The notes under the pieces were generated by a model. It was given only the letters and a program-made list of their open reading frames with translations, did not search any database and was not told where the DNA came from. A DNA stretch of 64,000 nucleotides from Suillus spraguei (lineage: Eukaryota; Basidiomycota; Agaricomycetes; Boletales; Suillaceae): the NCBI GenBank assembly GCA_016800925.1, contig JABCPU010000001.1, positions 62,001-126,000 of the forward strand, given 5' to 3'. The translations under genes were made by a program, and so were the position numbers. Position 1 is the stretch's first letter. Each line of letters begins with the position of its first letter. Shown here piece after piece: positions 33,525-45,298 of this stretch.

Positions 33525-34179
33525 GACTATCCACGTCAGAGACCACTAGCGCCTTCGAGAAGTAGTGTGAGTAAGTAGTTTGAAGGTTTGTTCACCGTTA
33601 AACCGTTTTAGTAGTGACTTGTGGAAACCCCGGTTCGATCAGTAGCCACGTGGTTATCTCCGTGTCATTATGCGCTGACTTTAAATGTCAGAGTCTGACA
33701 AATGTCTACCTGAAAGCAATTGGCAGTGAAAGCCATCTGAACAACAACTGACTTCATCAGACTAATACTTCAAGTCTGGGCCGACCTTTCTCCCTGTGAT
33801 ACATGGATTGCTTCTTTTCATTCGCGTCTCCAGCGACGCGGAGCAGCAGCTTCACCCTCAGCGCACAGCTCTCAAGTTCTACCTGTAAATTGACTTCATA
33901 CTTTCGTTCACGTCAGGCTTAAGTTAAAGTGTTTGCTTAGACCCAGTCCTCTCAGCTCACTTAATGGACATGATCATGGTATCCTTGTTGGAACTCGGCT
34001 TTAAAGCTTAATTGTTGCACATGCAGTACGTACATCATTCTCATTAATTGGAACTACAGGGTCTCTTCGCTAGAAACCTCAGGCTGTAGCGAAATCTGAT
34101 ACTAGATGTGGGAATATGTCTCGTCATAAAACCAGTCAATTTAGTCAAAGTTCTCTCTCTTCGCCCAATCCTCCCCACC
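33525..34179. promoter_or_regulatory. Divergent intergenic region, sgf11 / GH92
   Basis: About 650 bp between two outward-facing genes, so it must hold both promoters. I could not pick out a defined element with confidence. Confidence 0.4.
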
Positions 34180-37100
34180 ATGACGCGTTGGCTAGTGCTG
34201 CTCTCTGCGCTTTTTCTACTAGCTGGTTCAAGTGCCCATTCACGCATGCGATTAGCTACCCATTCACGTCCGAAATTAAATGTTCGCTCCCAGACAGACA
34301 CAGCGACAACTTCGCCAGGAAACACAAGTATCACAGACGTGGACCTTGCAAGTTATGTCAATGTTTTCATCGGCACAACTAATGGAGGACATGTTTTCCC
34401 CGGTTTGCTTCTACGATCCATCGTTGATTTCTGCTGATTTTTGCGTAGGCGCCACTCTTCCGCATGGAATGGTGAAAGTTGGACTCGACACTGATTCCCC
34501 AGGAAATGTAAGGTTATCCAATGTTTATTCTTCATGATGCCTCAAGGTTTTGGACATCATACAGCAAGCGGGTTACGATGCCAATATAACTTTCAATGCT
34601 ATTGGCTTTTCGCAGCTGCACGATTCAGGGACTGGTGGTGTGCGTATCCTAGGTGTTGCAAAATACTGTGCTTACAAGCTAATATCTCTTGAAGGGCGCA
34701 TCTCTATCCAACTTTAAGCTCTGGCCTCTACCTGAATGCGAATCATTCACGTCCTGCAACACGTCCATGTTTGTCAGAGGGACGTTACGGAAGGCCCTTC
34801 CTGATGGTAGCCAACTACACCTGCATCGTGGTTATATGCTAAACATCACATCTTATAGGTTCTCCCGACGATGCTGGTTCACCTGGTTACTTCGCGACGA
34901 ATCTTGTATGTAACGAAATGACTACACTGTTCTGCCTACTTAGCCATTGCAGTCTACTGGAGTGCAGGTGGAGTTGACTGCTTCACGTCATACTGCACTT
35001 CACCGTTATACATTCCCGTCGTCGTCACGCGAACCCCGTATTGTTGTGGACATCACCAATGACGGCCTGATCAGCAACACGGATCCTGTTGTTAACATTA
35101 ACACTACTACTGGGCGCGTCACAGGTAGCGTCTCTCGATGTTCCCTGATATCCTACCTCACTTTTCATCCCTAGGAGGAGCCAGGTTTGCTTCATCGTTT
35201 GGCCCCGGAAGATACAACGTCTACACTTGTGTAGATTTCAAAGGTGACGGGTATAACTTTGAGGCTCCTACTGAACACGGGGTTTGGATGGATAATATCC
35301 CTATACAGAATAGCACACAGTTCATCCAATTATATTCTGGTATTTACTTGACCTTTCCTCTTGGTATCTCCAAACGCATGGATTGCAGGTTTCCTGTCCG
35401 AAATGGGTGCTCTGCTAACTTTCCCGCCCTCTTCGAATTCTATCCATACGACCATCCTTGCACGTGTTGGTGTTTCATTCATTTCCTCCGACCAGGCTTG
35501 CGCCAACGCCGAGTCAGAGATCCCCAACTTCGACTTCGATGAAACCGTCGCAACAGCACGAGAAACGTGGAACGAACTCCTATCCCGAATCCAAGTCGAT
35601 ACTCGAGGCGTGGATAACGAAATTACTAAACTATTCTACTCATCGGTAAGTACTTAAAATGACCCAATATGCCTGAGTTTTACGGCCCTTTAGCTTTACA
35701 GGACGCACATTTCCCCCGCTGACTGTAAGCTATATTTCCTTTTTCGAGTACAGAATCGTTGACTCCGATTGGTAGACACTGGCGAAAACCCCAACTGGAG
35801 TTCCACCGAGCCTTACTATGACTCCTTTTACTGTAATGTTGGTATCTTTTGGTTGCGTTGCTAGCATGTTATTAATACCTCGAGCACAGTGGGATACTTA
35901 CCGCACTCTGTATCCTCTGATGTCACTTCATGACCCGGAGGAGTTCGCCCGTATCGTTCGCGGAATGATCAACATCCAACAGCATGAAGGTAGATCACTG
36001 TACTGTGGAGTGATGCATGCAACTCATTCATGATAGGTTGGTTACCTGAATGCCGCGGCGCTACTACTCAGCAGTATATCCAAGGTGGAAGCAGTAAGTG
36101 CTCGAGCCAGTTTGCATAGTTCGCCTCTGAAATATGGCCACAGACGGCGACCCTATTCTCGGAGAGTTCTTTGTCAAGTCAGTGAGCATAGAACTCAGTG
36201 CTTGTATATTCACTGATTGCTGTCGTAGATTTCACGAACATGCTAGTGCTCTAAATGTCTCAGCTGATGATCTGTACACTGCCCTTCTTGCTGATGCAGA
36301 AGAACAATCACCCAACTGGAATCTCCAAGGGAGACAGACGACTGCCTGGAAACAATTTAGTCAGCAAATCCATATTCATTATGTGCCTTATCACGACCAT
36401 CCTTCCAGATTTCATCCCTTCGGACATTTATGGTCCTGGAGGTACCGCCACCAAGCAAGTCTCGCGTACACTAGAGGTAGGAGCGTGTTTAATCCGCGAC
36501 CTCATTCTCGCTTACTTTGATAGTATTCATTCGGTGACTTTTCCATCTCGCAAGTTGCAAGGATTCTCAACAAAACAGATGATGTAGCCAAGGTTTGCCA
36601 TTTTCTATGTGTGTGAAACCAAAACATTAGTTTTTGCGATTGTAGTACCAAGCCCGAGCGGGAAACTTCATCAATGTCTGGAATGAGAGGGTTACACTTC
36701 CCGGGAATTCCTCGATCAAGGGCATGATGCAGGCAAGTCACTGTCACTCATCCGTAACATCGTCAACGCAGCATAAGCATAAGACTCATTGATCTCCAGC
36801 CTCGTTTCGCAGATGGACAGTGGAATTACACTGACCCTCGTCATTGCAGCGTAAATGATCTTCTCCAGTCAACCTGTTACCTCGATGCTATAAACCGCGA
36901 TGGCTTCTATGAGTCATCTCCCATGGTAGTACGTGCCTTTACTTGGCTCCGTAATTATTTTTATCTAACAGCTTCTTACTCCCAGTATTCTCAAGTGTGT
37001 ATATCACTATTATGCCTCTTTCCTTCATTGACAGACTACCCCTAGTACGTTCCTCAAGACACAGCCAAGTTGATCTTGTTGCAAGGAGGCAACGAGTCAT

Positions 37101-37815
37101 TCATAAACCGACTTAACTTCATCTTCGACCAGGTAAATGCCTCGACTACAAATGTCGTTCGGAGATTGAATTGCATTCAGAACTATTTCGATGTCACCGA
37201 TGAGCCATCTCAGCAAATTCCTTTCATGTACCACTACGCCAATCGGCCTGGCCTTAGTACCCAACGTTCCCGGATGATAATTGCTGAGTCTTACAACACC
37301 ACGGTCAGCGGTCTTCCGGGTAATGATGATTCCGGCAAGTCTTGCAAAAGCTCCAGTAGACGTTGTCTAATGCTTGTTCAGGTGCTATGGCCAGCTACGC
37401 CATTTTCTACCTCATGGGCATGTACCCGCTTCCCGCAACACGCCAGTTCCTTCTCGCTTCACCCCATTTCCCAAAGGTCACGTTCTATAACCCGGTTTTC
37501 AATACCACGACGACGATCATTGCTAAGAATTTCAGGGGCAACCCTCAGAATGGCATCGGTGGCACTGTCTTCGTCAAGGTTCGTCATAGCTCAATTGCGT
37601 GTTTTTAACCTTCCCTTAATGAGAGCGAACTGCTGCAGAGCGTGACTATCGATGGCCAGCCATGGCATTCAAATTGTTACATAGACTGGGATGTCTTCGT
37701 CAATGGCTCCACCGTCGAACTTGAGCTCACAAGCGATATCAATACCACTTGCGGAGAGGGATCTGACGCTCTGCCTCCCTCCCTTTCGACTGGTGGATAC
37801 AGTGGATCAATTTAA
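34180..37815 (+). CDS. Secreted GH92 alpha-1,2-mannosidase
   Basis: Glycoside hydrolase family 92 enzymes cleave alpha-mannosides, often 1,2-linked, in a calcium-dependent, inverting reaction. The start ATG at 34180 opens a signal peptide (MTRWLVLLSALFLLAGSSA). Blocks in order: VNVFIGTTNGGHVFPG, ATLPHGMVKVGLDTDS, QAGYDANITFNATGFSQLHD, SPDDAGSPGYFAT, VQVELTASRHTALHRYTFP, GARFASSFGPGRYNVYTCVD, EITKLFYSS, WDTYRTLYPLMSLHDPEEF, WLPECRG, GSNGDPILGEFFVK, YIPSDIYGPGGTATKQVSRT, QYVPQDTAKLILLQGG, YFDVTDEPSQQIPFMYHYAN, GLPGNDDSGAMASYAIFYLM, GMYPLPATRQFLLASPHF, stop 37813-37815. The EGW..E/DxxG and NDDSG..S motifs of GH92 are visible. Many (over 15) short introns; one (37335-37381) is GC-AG. Seems complete. 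Confidence 0.92.
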
Positions 37816-38165
37816 AAAAAAAATAAATAGATGACGTTCATATCCGGGTTTATTGAAATATCTGCATTGGCGCACTGGAATGAAATTACTTTCAACTAGT
37901 ACAGCCACGTAGTGTGTAGCAAGGTAAAATTCACAAGCTATTTCAGCATAGAGGGGCAACTAGCATCACAACATTTATCTTGAAACTCAAGTGAATTCAC
38001 TCGCAAAGTTTGACATACATTCATAACATGTCGTACACGCAAAGGAGTGAAAAACAGCTTGACAGTAAGTTCTGATCCTGTAAATATAAATCACGATTCG
38101 AAGTGAACAGTCTTCCTTAGGGTAATAACGTCAATGACACGACATGGTAGACCTTCCTTAACTCT
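37816..38165. other. Convergent 3' spacer, about 350 bp
   Basis: AT-rich spacer between the convergent mannosidase and CBS/PB1 genes. Contains AGCAAGGTAAAATTCACAA near 37919, which loosely resembles an arm of the 29.6-kb foldback; probably chance. Confidence 0.4.
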
Positions 38166-40683
38166 TCAATCACGTCCCAATCTTGAGATGGTAAACACCG
38201 CAATGATCACGACAGCAAGTGCACCGATACTCGCAGGAAGTAACAAATCCTTCGGGATGCCCATCACTAGCTCCTCCTGCGGCGGTGTGTATGCTTTTGC
38301 GGGAGGTGTCACAACAGGTTCGGGGATTGTTACAGCCTCTGCCTTCTCAACTTCCTTCTCTTCCTCCTTCGCAGCCGCATTCACCTCCGCGGCCTTTGCC
38401 TCACTCTTTTCTGCGCCAGCCTCGATCCAGTGCTTCCCGCCCTGAATAAATAGCACAACCCGATCCGAGCCCGCCGAGCGCGCGATCTTCACCGCATCGG
38501 CGATATCCGTGTCGCTGGTAATGAGCACGGTGTCCCCATCCGCGTCCGTGTAGGATAACGTGAAATCTTCAGGGTTGGGCCGTTCGGTGGGCGAGCCTGC
38601 GAATTCGGTGAAGAACGGGTCCGTCGCAAGCTTGCCTTGTACGATCTCGCGCAACATCTCGACACTATCGTGTCGTGCCTGGAACCGATGGGTGCGCCCA
38701 CTTGGCGTGCGGAACTTGAAGACATACGTTCCATCATCTACTGGCATGCTGGAAGTCACACCTGTGATGGCTGGAATCGTACCCTTGCGCTTTCGCGGGT
38801 AGCCCTCGAGTGCAGACTCGTGCTCCTCATCGACCACGGAGGCAGAGTCGTTCGGATGCACTTCGGAGTGCGGGGACTGCTGGAGGCGGGTGATGTTATG
38901 CGTAGAGAGAGAAGGACCGTCGGTGGGAATATGCGAACCAGAGACGATGGACTCAGTGTCATCGTGACCACCAATAGAGTCGAAGAAACGGCCCCACATT
39001 GGTCCGCCTTCAGCTTCCACAGATTCACCAGAATTTTCCGTACTCATGGCATTCATCTGAGATTGAGTTAGCACGACAAACTTACGCATAAAATTTACCC
39101 ACCTGCTCTAGGGTGGCGTATGTGAGCTTCAGAACATCAACAATGGCAACTAATCGTCCGTCGCTCTCGACAACAGGCAAGTTCAAATAGTGGCCATCTG
39201 GCAGCATATTCAGCACGGTCATCACCAAACACCAAAACACCAAAACACCTACTATGCATCTTCTTGAGCGCGTCGTGTACGCTCATACTAGGAGGAGCAG
39301 TGTCGGGATGAGGGGTCATTACACGGATAACGCTACATATGCCCGCATCCAGACCCGCAGCGATTACGCGCAGGACAATGTCCTTGCTTGTGAAGATACC
39401 AGCGATCTTGGTGTAGGAATCACCGACCCCCGGCGTATTTTCCATCACACAAACGGCAGTGACACGACGCTCCTTCATCAGCTTGGCTACCTCACGGACA
39501 GTCGTTTTTGGGGTGACAGTTGCAGGTTGCGTCCGCGAGTCCATGACGGTCGTGAGATCTGGTAATGCGGTTTTCTCGCGGAGAGCGTCGACATAAGCAA
39601 GCATAGCAGCAGCCTGTGGGTTGGAAGTCATTCCTGGGCCAAGCTCCGATTGTACGCCGGCGAGAGCAGTGTAGAGTTTCTCGGATGCAGACGAGGAACG
39701 CTCAACCTTGTTCAATGCTTCGTGGAAGACTTTGGTGATGTCAAGCAATCCAACAACATTGCCTTCCTCATTGCAAACAGGCTAAAATTTGCATGAATAT
39801 CGCTCATGTCCGGAGAAGCAGGTAAAATCGTACCAGGTGACGGAAATGACGTTGAACCATAAGCTGGAGAGCCTCGGTCGCGCTGGTGGTATCCCGGGTG
39901 ACCATCGGGTTCCGGGTCATGATCTGACTGACCGGGGTAGTATGGGGGTCAAGACCATCAGCAGTAACCTGTAAAGCGGTAAGGGCCGAATGTCAAGTAG
40001 GGAACAGTCAACGACGTGCCCTGTATGCCAGATCCTTAGCGGTAAAAATACCGCTGAGCCCCTCTTCATCGTCTACAACAAGAACGCAATCCGTGCGTTT
40101 GGCTGCGCATAGCTGACTGGCCTCTGCGACAGTAATATTATCAGGCACAGTAAGTGCAGGGGTGGGCTTCAGTGCAGCAACCGTGCCTTTCGTGACAGCA
40201 GGTTTCGCAACACGTTTTCCACGGCCACCTGCATGATGCGTTGTCGAGATGGTACGCTTTCGGGCAAGCTCCGACTCTATTTTCTTCCGGATGGCCTGAG
40301 AAGGAGGGTTAGCGACTGAAACGGCACGAACGGGTGTGCGGCGGTGGGATATAGTGTTTGATGCAGAGTGGGCACGCCCTTGGTAAAGAGGTGATAAGGA
40401 ACTCATTGAAAGGGTGTGTACACGTGTACGAGAAGCGTACCGACAGGTACCGTAAACAAAACTGCGCGTCCGGAAGCCGAAAAGCGGAAAGAAAGCTCAC
40501 CTCGTCGCGTTTGGACTGCTTTCTCCGCGTATCAGTAGCAGACGGTGAGACACCAGATAGGTTGGACATTGACGCTGATGAAGGGTATCTAGGTGCTGAT
40601 GAGACCGGAGAAGGAGCACGATCGTGATGAAGAGCCTTGTTAGCGGACGGCGAGTGAGATGACGGAACAGGAATGCGAGACAT
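38166..40683 (-). CDS. CBS-domain and PB1-domain protein, tail-anchored (Mug70-like)
   Basis: The start ATG at 40683 gives MSRIPVPSSHSPSANKAL and a Ser-rich N-terminus. Four CBS repeats follow in two pairs: TVAEASQLCAAKRTDCVLVV with GLSGIFTAKDLAYR; DPHTTPVSQIMTRNPMVT with RHLPVCNEEGNVVGLLDI; TTVREVAKLMKERRVTAVCV with IAGIFTSKDIVLRVIA; and SVHDALKKMHNGHYLNLPVV with GRLVAIVDVLKL. A Ser/Asp-rich linker leads to a PB1 domain (YVFKFRTPSGRTHRF, FTLSYTDADGDTVLITSDTD, near 38490-38720), an Ala/Glu-rich charged segment, and a C-terminal membrane anchor (LLLPASIGALAVVIIAVFTI) ending RLGRD at 38166. CBS pairs bind adenine nucleotides in many proteins. Architecture equals fission yeast Mug70; function in basidiomycetes unknown. 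Confidence 0.9.
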
Positions 40684-41153
40684 GAATTGTATTGAGAAAC
40701 AATTGAACGACGTTGACAGCAGTCGCTGTCGTTGCAAATTTAGTTTCTTGCCGTTGTCGTCGACGTTGCTCGCGCTGCCTGAGTCCGTAGTACTCTCTCA
40801 ATCTTCCAAGAAAGCAATATTTGGACTTTGCTCATGTTTGGTTAGAGTGGCAGTGCAGTTGGACGACTCACGTAAACGAAAATGAATAATATAACTGCCA
40901 ACAAATGATTTTACCTCCTGTTATACACCATCATCTTGACATTCGTTCCTGCGACGTTCTTGGATAGTTCATTTCAACTTGAGAAGCATCCACTGGCAGG
41001 CTGGTCAAATTGGTTACCACAACAGAATCAAAAATCTGTTCCTTTTAGACTGCGCAGGCTGATGGGTACAACACAGTCAATTCTCTTGGAGTAGATGAGT
41101 ATGTAGTATAGGGACCGGAATTTTCTTTGATCACCAACGCGCTCTATGATAAC
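40684..41153. other. Intergenic, about 470 bp
   Basis: Upstream of the CBS/PB1 gene and downstream of the small membrane protein gene. Nothing recognised. Confidence 0.45.
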
Positions 41154-41509
41154 TCAGAACTTCTTCTGCAACATCTTTGGTCCCTTTCCCTGCTGTCTGA
41201 GCGTGTATAAGTAGTACACTCCACCAATAATCAGAATTCCAGCGAAGTTTGCTAGTGAAAGTGTCAGTTGCGTGCTGAGAAGGCCACTGCAAGGGAGCAT
41301 GACCCACCAAGAATGAGCCCAAACACTCCCTGGAACAACTCCAGCACTAGAACAATGATGCTCTGTCCTAGCTTCAATATACCCCCAATCGTGTTTTGGA
41401 CAAGCGCGAACGCGACTTGGAACACAGATAGCACAGAGTATAATAACGACAGCCCAATAGCAGCCAAAGACTGTCCAAAGTTCGTCAACGCAGCAATAAT
41501 TGTCACCAT
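41154..41509 (-). CDS. Small two-TM membrane protein, unknown function
   Basis: Two exons, about 105 residues. The start ATG at 41509 gives MVTIIAALTNFGQSLAAIGL, then a long amphipathic/hydrophobic stretch (VFQVAFALVQNTIGGILKLG, IIVLVLELFQGVFGLIL). After an intron (donor GTGGGT near 41312) comes ANFAGILIIGGVYYLYTLRQ and a basic tail QGKGPKMLQKKF, with a stop at 41154-41156. The regular spacing of hydrophobic residues and intact splice frame argue for a real gene. I do not recognise a family; the KKF end resembles a dilysine-type ER signal only loosely. Confidence 0.6.
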
Positions 41510-41766
41510 AAGTGGCTCGTGATGGTCAAGTTACAATTAAATGAATTCCTGCCCCTAAGCCCTTTTTATTCAGTGGAGTAGTGGTCATCAACGTCATTGG
41601 AGCCTGGCTAGCCTTCGAGCAATAATAGTCTATCATTATACGTTAGCGCAAAAAAAGATGATAGAAAGCCATATGTGTAGTAAATGGGAAATGCCTCGGC
41701 AAACTACCATGTCCTTTCCCAAAAGCAACACCAACATTCCTTAGCCACACGTTCACGTCGCCATTA

Positions 41767-42946
41767 TTAATCCCTCCTGGCAGCAGCAGGCTCGATGACG
41801 GCACTGCCGCCCCACCTGACAATCAGCTCACGCACGCGCATCCACCCTTGGCCCACTGCTGGTGGAAGCGAAGGGTAGTTCGAGAGATCCGTGATACGTT
41901 TATCGGCAATCGTAACGGCATCACGCGTGAATTGCGAGTGGAAGTAACGCTGATGGAGGAAGTTGGCATAGACCAACGGCATCATGAGCGAATTGCGGAG
42001 TAAAATGGCTCCAAAGAGAACACGCGCGAAAATGACGAGCTCGGTAATGGCCACGATGCGCATCGCAGTGTCGTAATTAGCTGGATGACGTGTCACTCGC
42101 AAACTTGGTCGATTGAACGAATTTGAAATCTTACCTTTGACCCAAAGGTGGAGCTTCTTGGCTAGGGGATGAGGTTGAGGTGGTCCTCCAGCAGCGAGCG
42201 GTGGACCAGGAGGCAAGAATTGAGGCATCAAGGTCGTACGAGTGAATGTCAATGCATGGAAAAGGGAGAACACAAAGTAAGGAAGCAATGCAACTGCGCT
42301 TCATCAGTACCTGTGCTAACTCCAACGATAAAACCTACTGGTGACCGGCCTGGAAGTCCACCAAAAGATGGCCACCAAAAAGTATTGCACGTTCTGTGAC
42401 CACCGGTTATCCTCGGGAGATTAAAAAGTGGTGATGAAACAACCTACCTCGTCTGCGAGGGCCTTTCTGACATATGCCGCGTTTGGCTGTGGAGTCTACA
42501 GCAACACCTTAGAAAAACATGCTGTGCATGTGTTACGTCATAAACTCACCCCAAGCGCCTTCCTGAACACGCAGCATCCACGTCAACACGCAATCATCAC
42601 GTTGGTTGGCACGCCAAAAGTACTCACTGGCAAACAATGAAATAAGACATTAGGGCGCCAAGGAAGCTAGCTGTAAGAATTTGCAGAGGGATTGGTAAGA
42701 ATGAGCCTTTGGGAGGTTGAGCAATGAGCTGCGCACCCTTGTACCACCAGGACGAGACGCTCTTGAACATAATCCATGCTAAAAGATAACGGAACCCTGA
42801 GAGAAGGAGCAAGAAGTGTCCACCCGCCCAGAGATAGTGCTTTTATGTTTGAATGGTGAGTCAAACAACGGAAGCAAAGTGCGACAAGCCGACGTTGTCA
42901 GAACAGTTTGCCACAAAATGAGAAGACTGACCTGCGTAGCTGCCAT
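41767..42946 (-). CDS. pom33: TMEM33/Pom33-family membrane protein
   Basis: ER/nuclear-envelope protein; yeast Pom33 contributes to nuclear pore distribution and TMEM33 shapes ER tubules. The start ATG at 42946 (MAATQ) is spliced to HYLWAGGHFLLLLSGFRYLL, then AWIMFKSVSSWWYKASFLG, ALMSYFIVCQEGAWG, TPQPNAAYVRKALADE, NVQYFLVAIFWWTSRPVT, ALLPYFVFSLFHALTFTRT and TLMPQFLPPG. Membrane segments alternate with short loops, and after a basic amphipathic part (LAKKLHLWVKGKI) come ITELVIFARVLFGAILLR, SLMMPLVYANFLHQRYFHS and a C-terminal IVRWGGSAVIEPAAARRD ending at 41767. The 'FWW.SRPV...LLP...FS.FH.LT..RT' block is characteristic of the family. At least seven exons; splice sites fit. Confidence 0.82.
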
Positions 42947-43204
42947 TATACTTGAGGTAGATCACTGAGTGAGTGAAAGAGTGGTTGAAGAAGAAATTTT
43001 GAGCTGGCAGCAAATGTGTGACTGAGATGTCAGGCTTAGGCCTGATGTTCAATTTAGGGCAGGCGTAACACGCACCCCTCTACACATTGTGGGCGCTTAT
43101 GAGTGCTTCCCGTTTCCGGATTGCGTCCCGATGGCTCGAATATCATGCCAATGTAAAAAAATAGCAGTAGTAGACATAATAGCCTCTCCAAGAATACTCA
43201 AAAT

Positions 43205-45147
43205 TCATCCGCTCCACTGCTGTCCAGACGCTTTTGCTCTCTTGCGTTCCTTTCCTTTCCGATACATCTCCTTTTCGACTGCTTTTTTGCCCAAGGTCTC
43301 GACCCGCCGTTCTTTCTCTTTTCTCCGCGGCTTGTTCCGCTGGGACTCCTCCTCTTCCATGACTTCATCTCCGCTTTCAGCACCACCACCCAACGGCATG
43401 TCTTCCCATTCCTCGTCATCTGCATCCACCTCATTTCTCCGTCGCTTGTTACCAGTAGTAGTAGGCTTCCCTCCACCAATATTGACATTTACACGTGGGG
43501 GTACAGCGAAACCGAAAGCCTTTCCCACCTTTGCCAGGTCCAGTGCATTAATGTCAAATATCTTCTTTAGCGAATATGATGCATATGCTTGCAGATACGA
43601 CCGGAAACCATCCCTTGCCGACTGGTGCAAAAAGTAGTTTCTTTGCAGAAGCTTCTCCAGCTATATACAGATATGATCAATTCATTCATATCGCAAAGCC
43701 TATAAGCGCCTACCTGACTCTGCACATTCGCAATCCGGTCCGTGGGGAATGTAAATTCATTCAGCGGAACCTTCGCTTCCTTGAGGTATCGCAGGAAGCC
43801 AAGTTCACTCTCTAACAGGAACATCAAGCTCTTCCCGACCTTACCAGCACGCGCCGTTCGACCTACACGGTGAATGTAGTCCCGTGGATCGTCTGGAGGA
43901 TCGAATTGGATGATCCAGTCTACACGTGGAATATCAAGGCCGCGGGCTGCAACGTCCGTGCATAGTAATATTCCAGACTCAGCATTTATAAACTCGAAGA
44001 ACGTGTTGGTCCGCTTTTGTTGTTTTTGCTTGCCCTGTGATGTACTGCGTCAGCTTATGGCGGGGAGATATGAATGAATTAGATAATACATGTAAATCGA
44101 GCACAGGCACATCGATGTAATTTAGCAACTCGCCGTGGTATTTGACGGAATTGCAACTCGAGAAGAACACGATGACTTTCTTCTTCAGGTTCTTCCTGAG
44201 GAAAGTGAAGAGAAGGAGGAAACGGCGGTCAGAGGGGCAAACAACATATCCTTGCGAAAGTGTTGAAACAGTGCTTGTCGCCTCTTCTTTGTCGACATCG
44301 ACGTGCAGAGGCCCGGGACGAAGGGATATTCGCGCGAGGTCTTGGACTTTTGTAGTTTGAGTGGCAGAGAAGAGCATGGACTGTCGGTCATCTATGCTGC
44401 AGTTCAGTTCCTTGCAAATGTGGTAGGCTGTTAAAAGACCGAACCATTTGGAAGAATTTTTATGATCTTCTTCATTTCCTCCTCGAAACCGATCTCCAAT
44501 ATTCGATCTGCCTCATCTATTACCAAGGCTTTAAGATTTCGGAAAACGAACCCTTTTGTGTTCTACAGAAACAAAGTGAATACATCAGTATAATGTCTGC
44601 GAAGTTTTGAGGACGTACCTCAAGGTGATCCAGCAGCCGACCAGGGGTTGCAACAATCAAATTAACACCTTTTTCCAACTTCTCCGCCTCGGCCCTCCTA
44701 TTTGCACCACCGATAACAATACCAAAGGTTTGTGAATGATGTGCCATGAGATCTTTTGCAACCCCGAATATTTGCAGTGCCAGTTCTCGTGTGGGAGAAA
44801 CGATTATAATTCCAGTGCCTATCACATACAATTATTCAGCTCTCTCATAGGACAATGTAAATGCAAAGCGAACCATTTCTAGGTTTGAACTTCATCCGAT
44901 GCAGGAGCTCAACCGCAGGTATGAGGAATGCAAGTGTCTTTCCTGATCCTGTACGTGCAGCGCCTAGGACATCTTTTCCTGCGAGGAGAGGAGGTATAGA
45001 TTTGGCTTGCACTGGGGTCATTGTGGTGAAGCCCATATCTGCGAGGGCTTTGTTTGTTGGCTCTGAGAGCTCAAGTGACGAGAACGGTTCGCGGCCAGAG
45101 ACATCTTGCTGAGGGTCCGCAGATGGTGCGGTAGAGTCCCCTGCCAT
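43205..45147 (-). CDS. has1: ATP-dependent DEAD-box RNA helicase Has1 (ribosome biogenesis)
   Basis: Nucleolar helicase needed for 40S and 60S assembly, including release of snoRNAs. The start ATG at 45147 gives [15 protein letters not shown], then a Q-motif region ([18 protein letters not shown]), motif [22 protein letters not shown] (Ia), [11 protein letters not shown] (Ib), [10 protein letters not shown] (II, DEAD), MLFSATQT (III), [39 protein letters not shown] (V) and [12 protein letters not shown] (VI). The C-terminal extension ([33 protein letters not shown]) is diagnostic for Has1/DDX18, followed by a basic, Lys/Arg-rich tail ([34 protein letters not shown]) ending at 43205. Divergent from pth2 with only about 150 bp between start codons. 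Confidence 0.95.
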
Positions 45148-45298
45148 GACTGTGACTCGCTGATATCAGTGAGCAGATGTTCAAAAGTTTGAGTGTGGTA
45201 GATTTGTTGGATATCTGCAAGCGATGAAGCGTTATGTGCCCTCGATCAAAGATTTCGAAAAAGCTACTCTCGGCAAACTCCGACTACTTCTCATATCA
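45148..45298. promoter_or_regulatory. Short bidirectional promoter, has1 / pth2
   Basis: Start codons of has1 and pth2 face away from each other about 150 bp apart, so both promoters and 5' UTRs must share this stretch. No TATA element is obvious. Confidence 0.55.

Noticed and set aside
37915..37940. Fragment of the 29.6-kb foldback (AGCAAGGTAAAATTCACAA)
   Set aside because: Only about 18 bp match with differences; too short to call.
39220..39255. Tandem CACCAAAA-like repeat as a regulatory array
   Set aside because: It lies inside an intron of the CBS/PB1 gene and is only a three-unit simple repeat.
38166..40683. Bacterial origin of the CBS-domain protein
   Set aside because: PB1 domain, tail anchor and several short introns mark a normal fungal gene.
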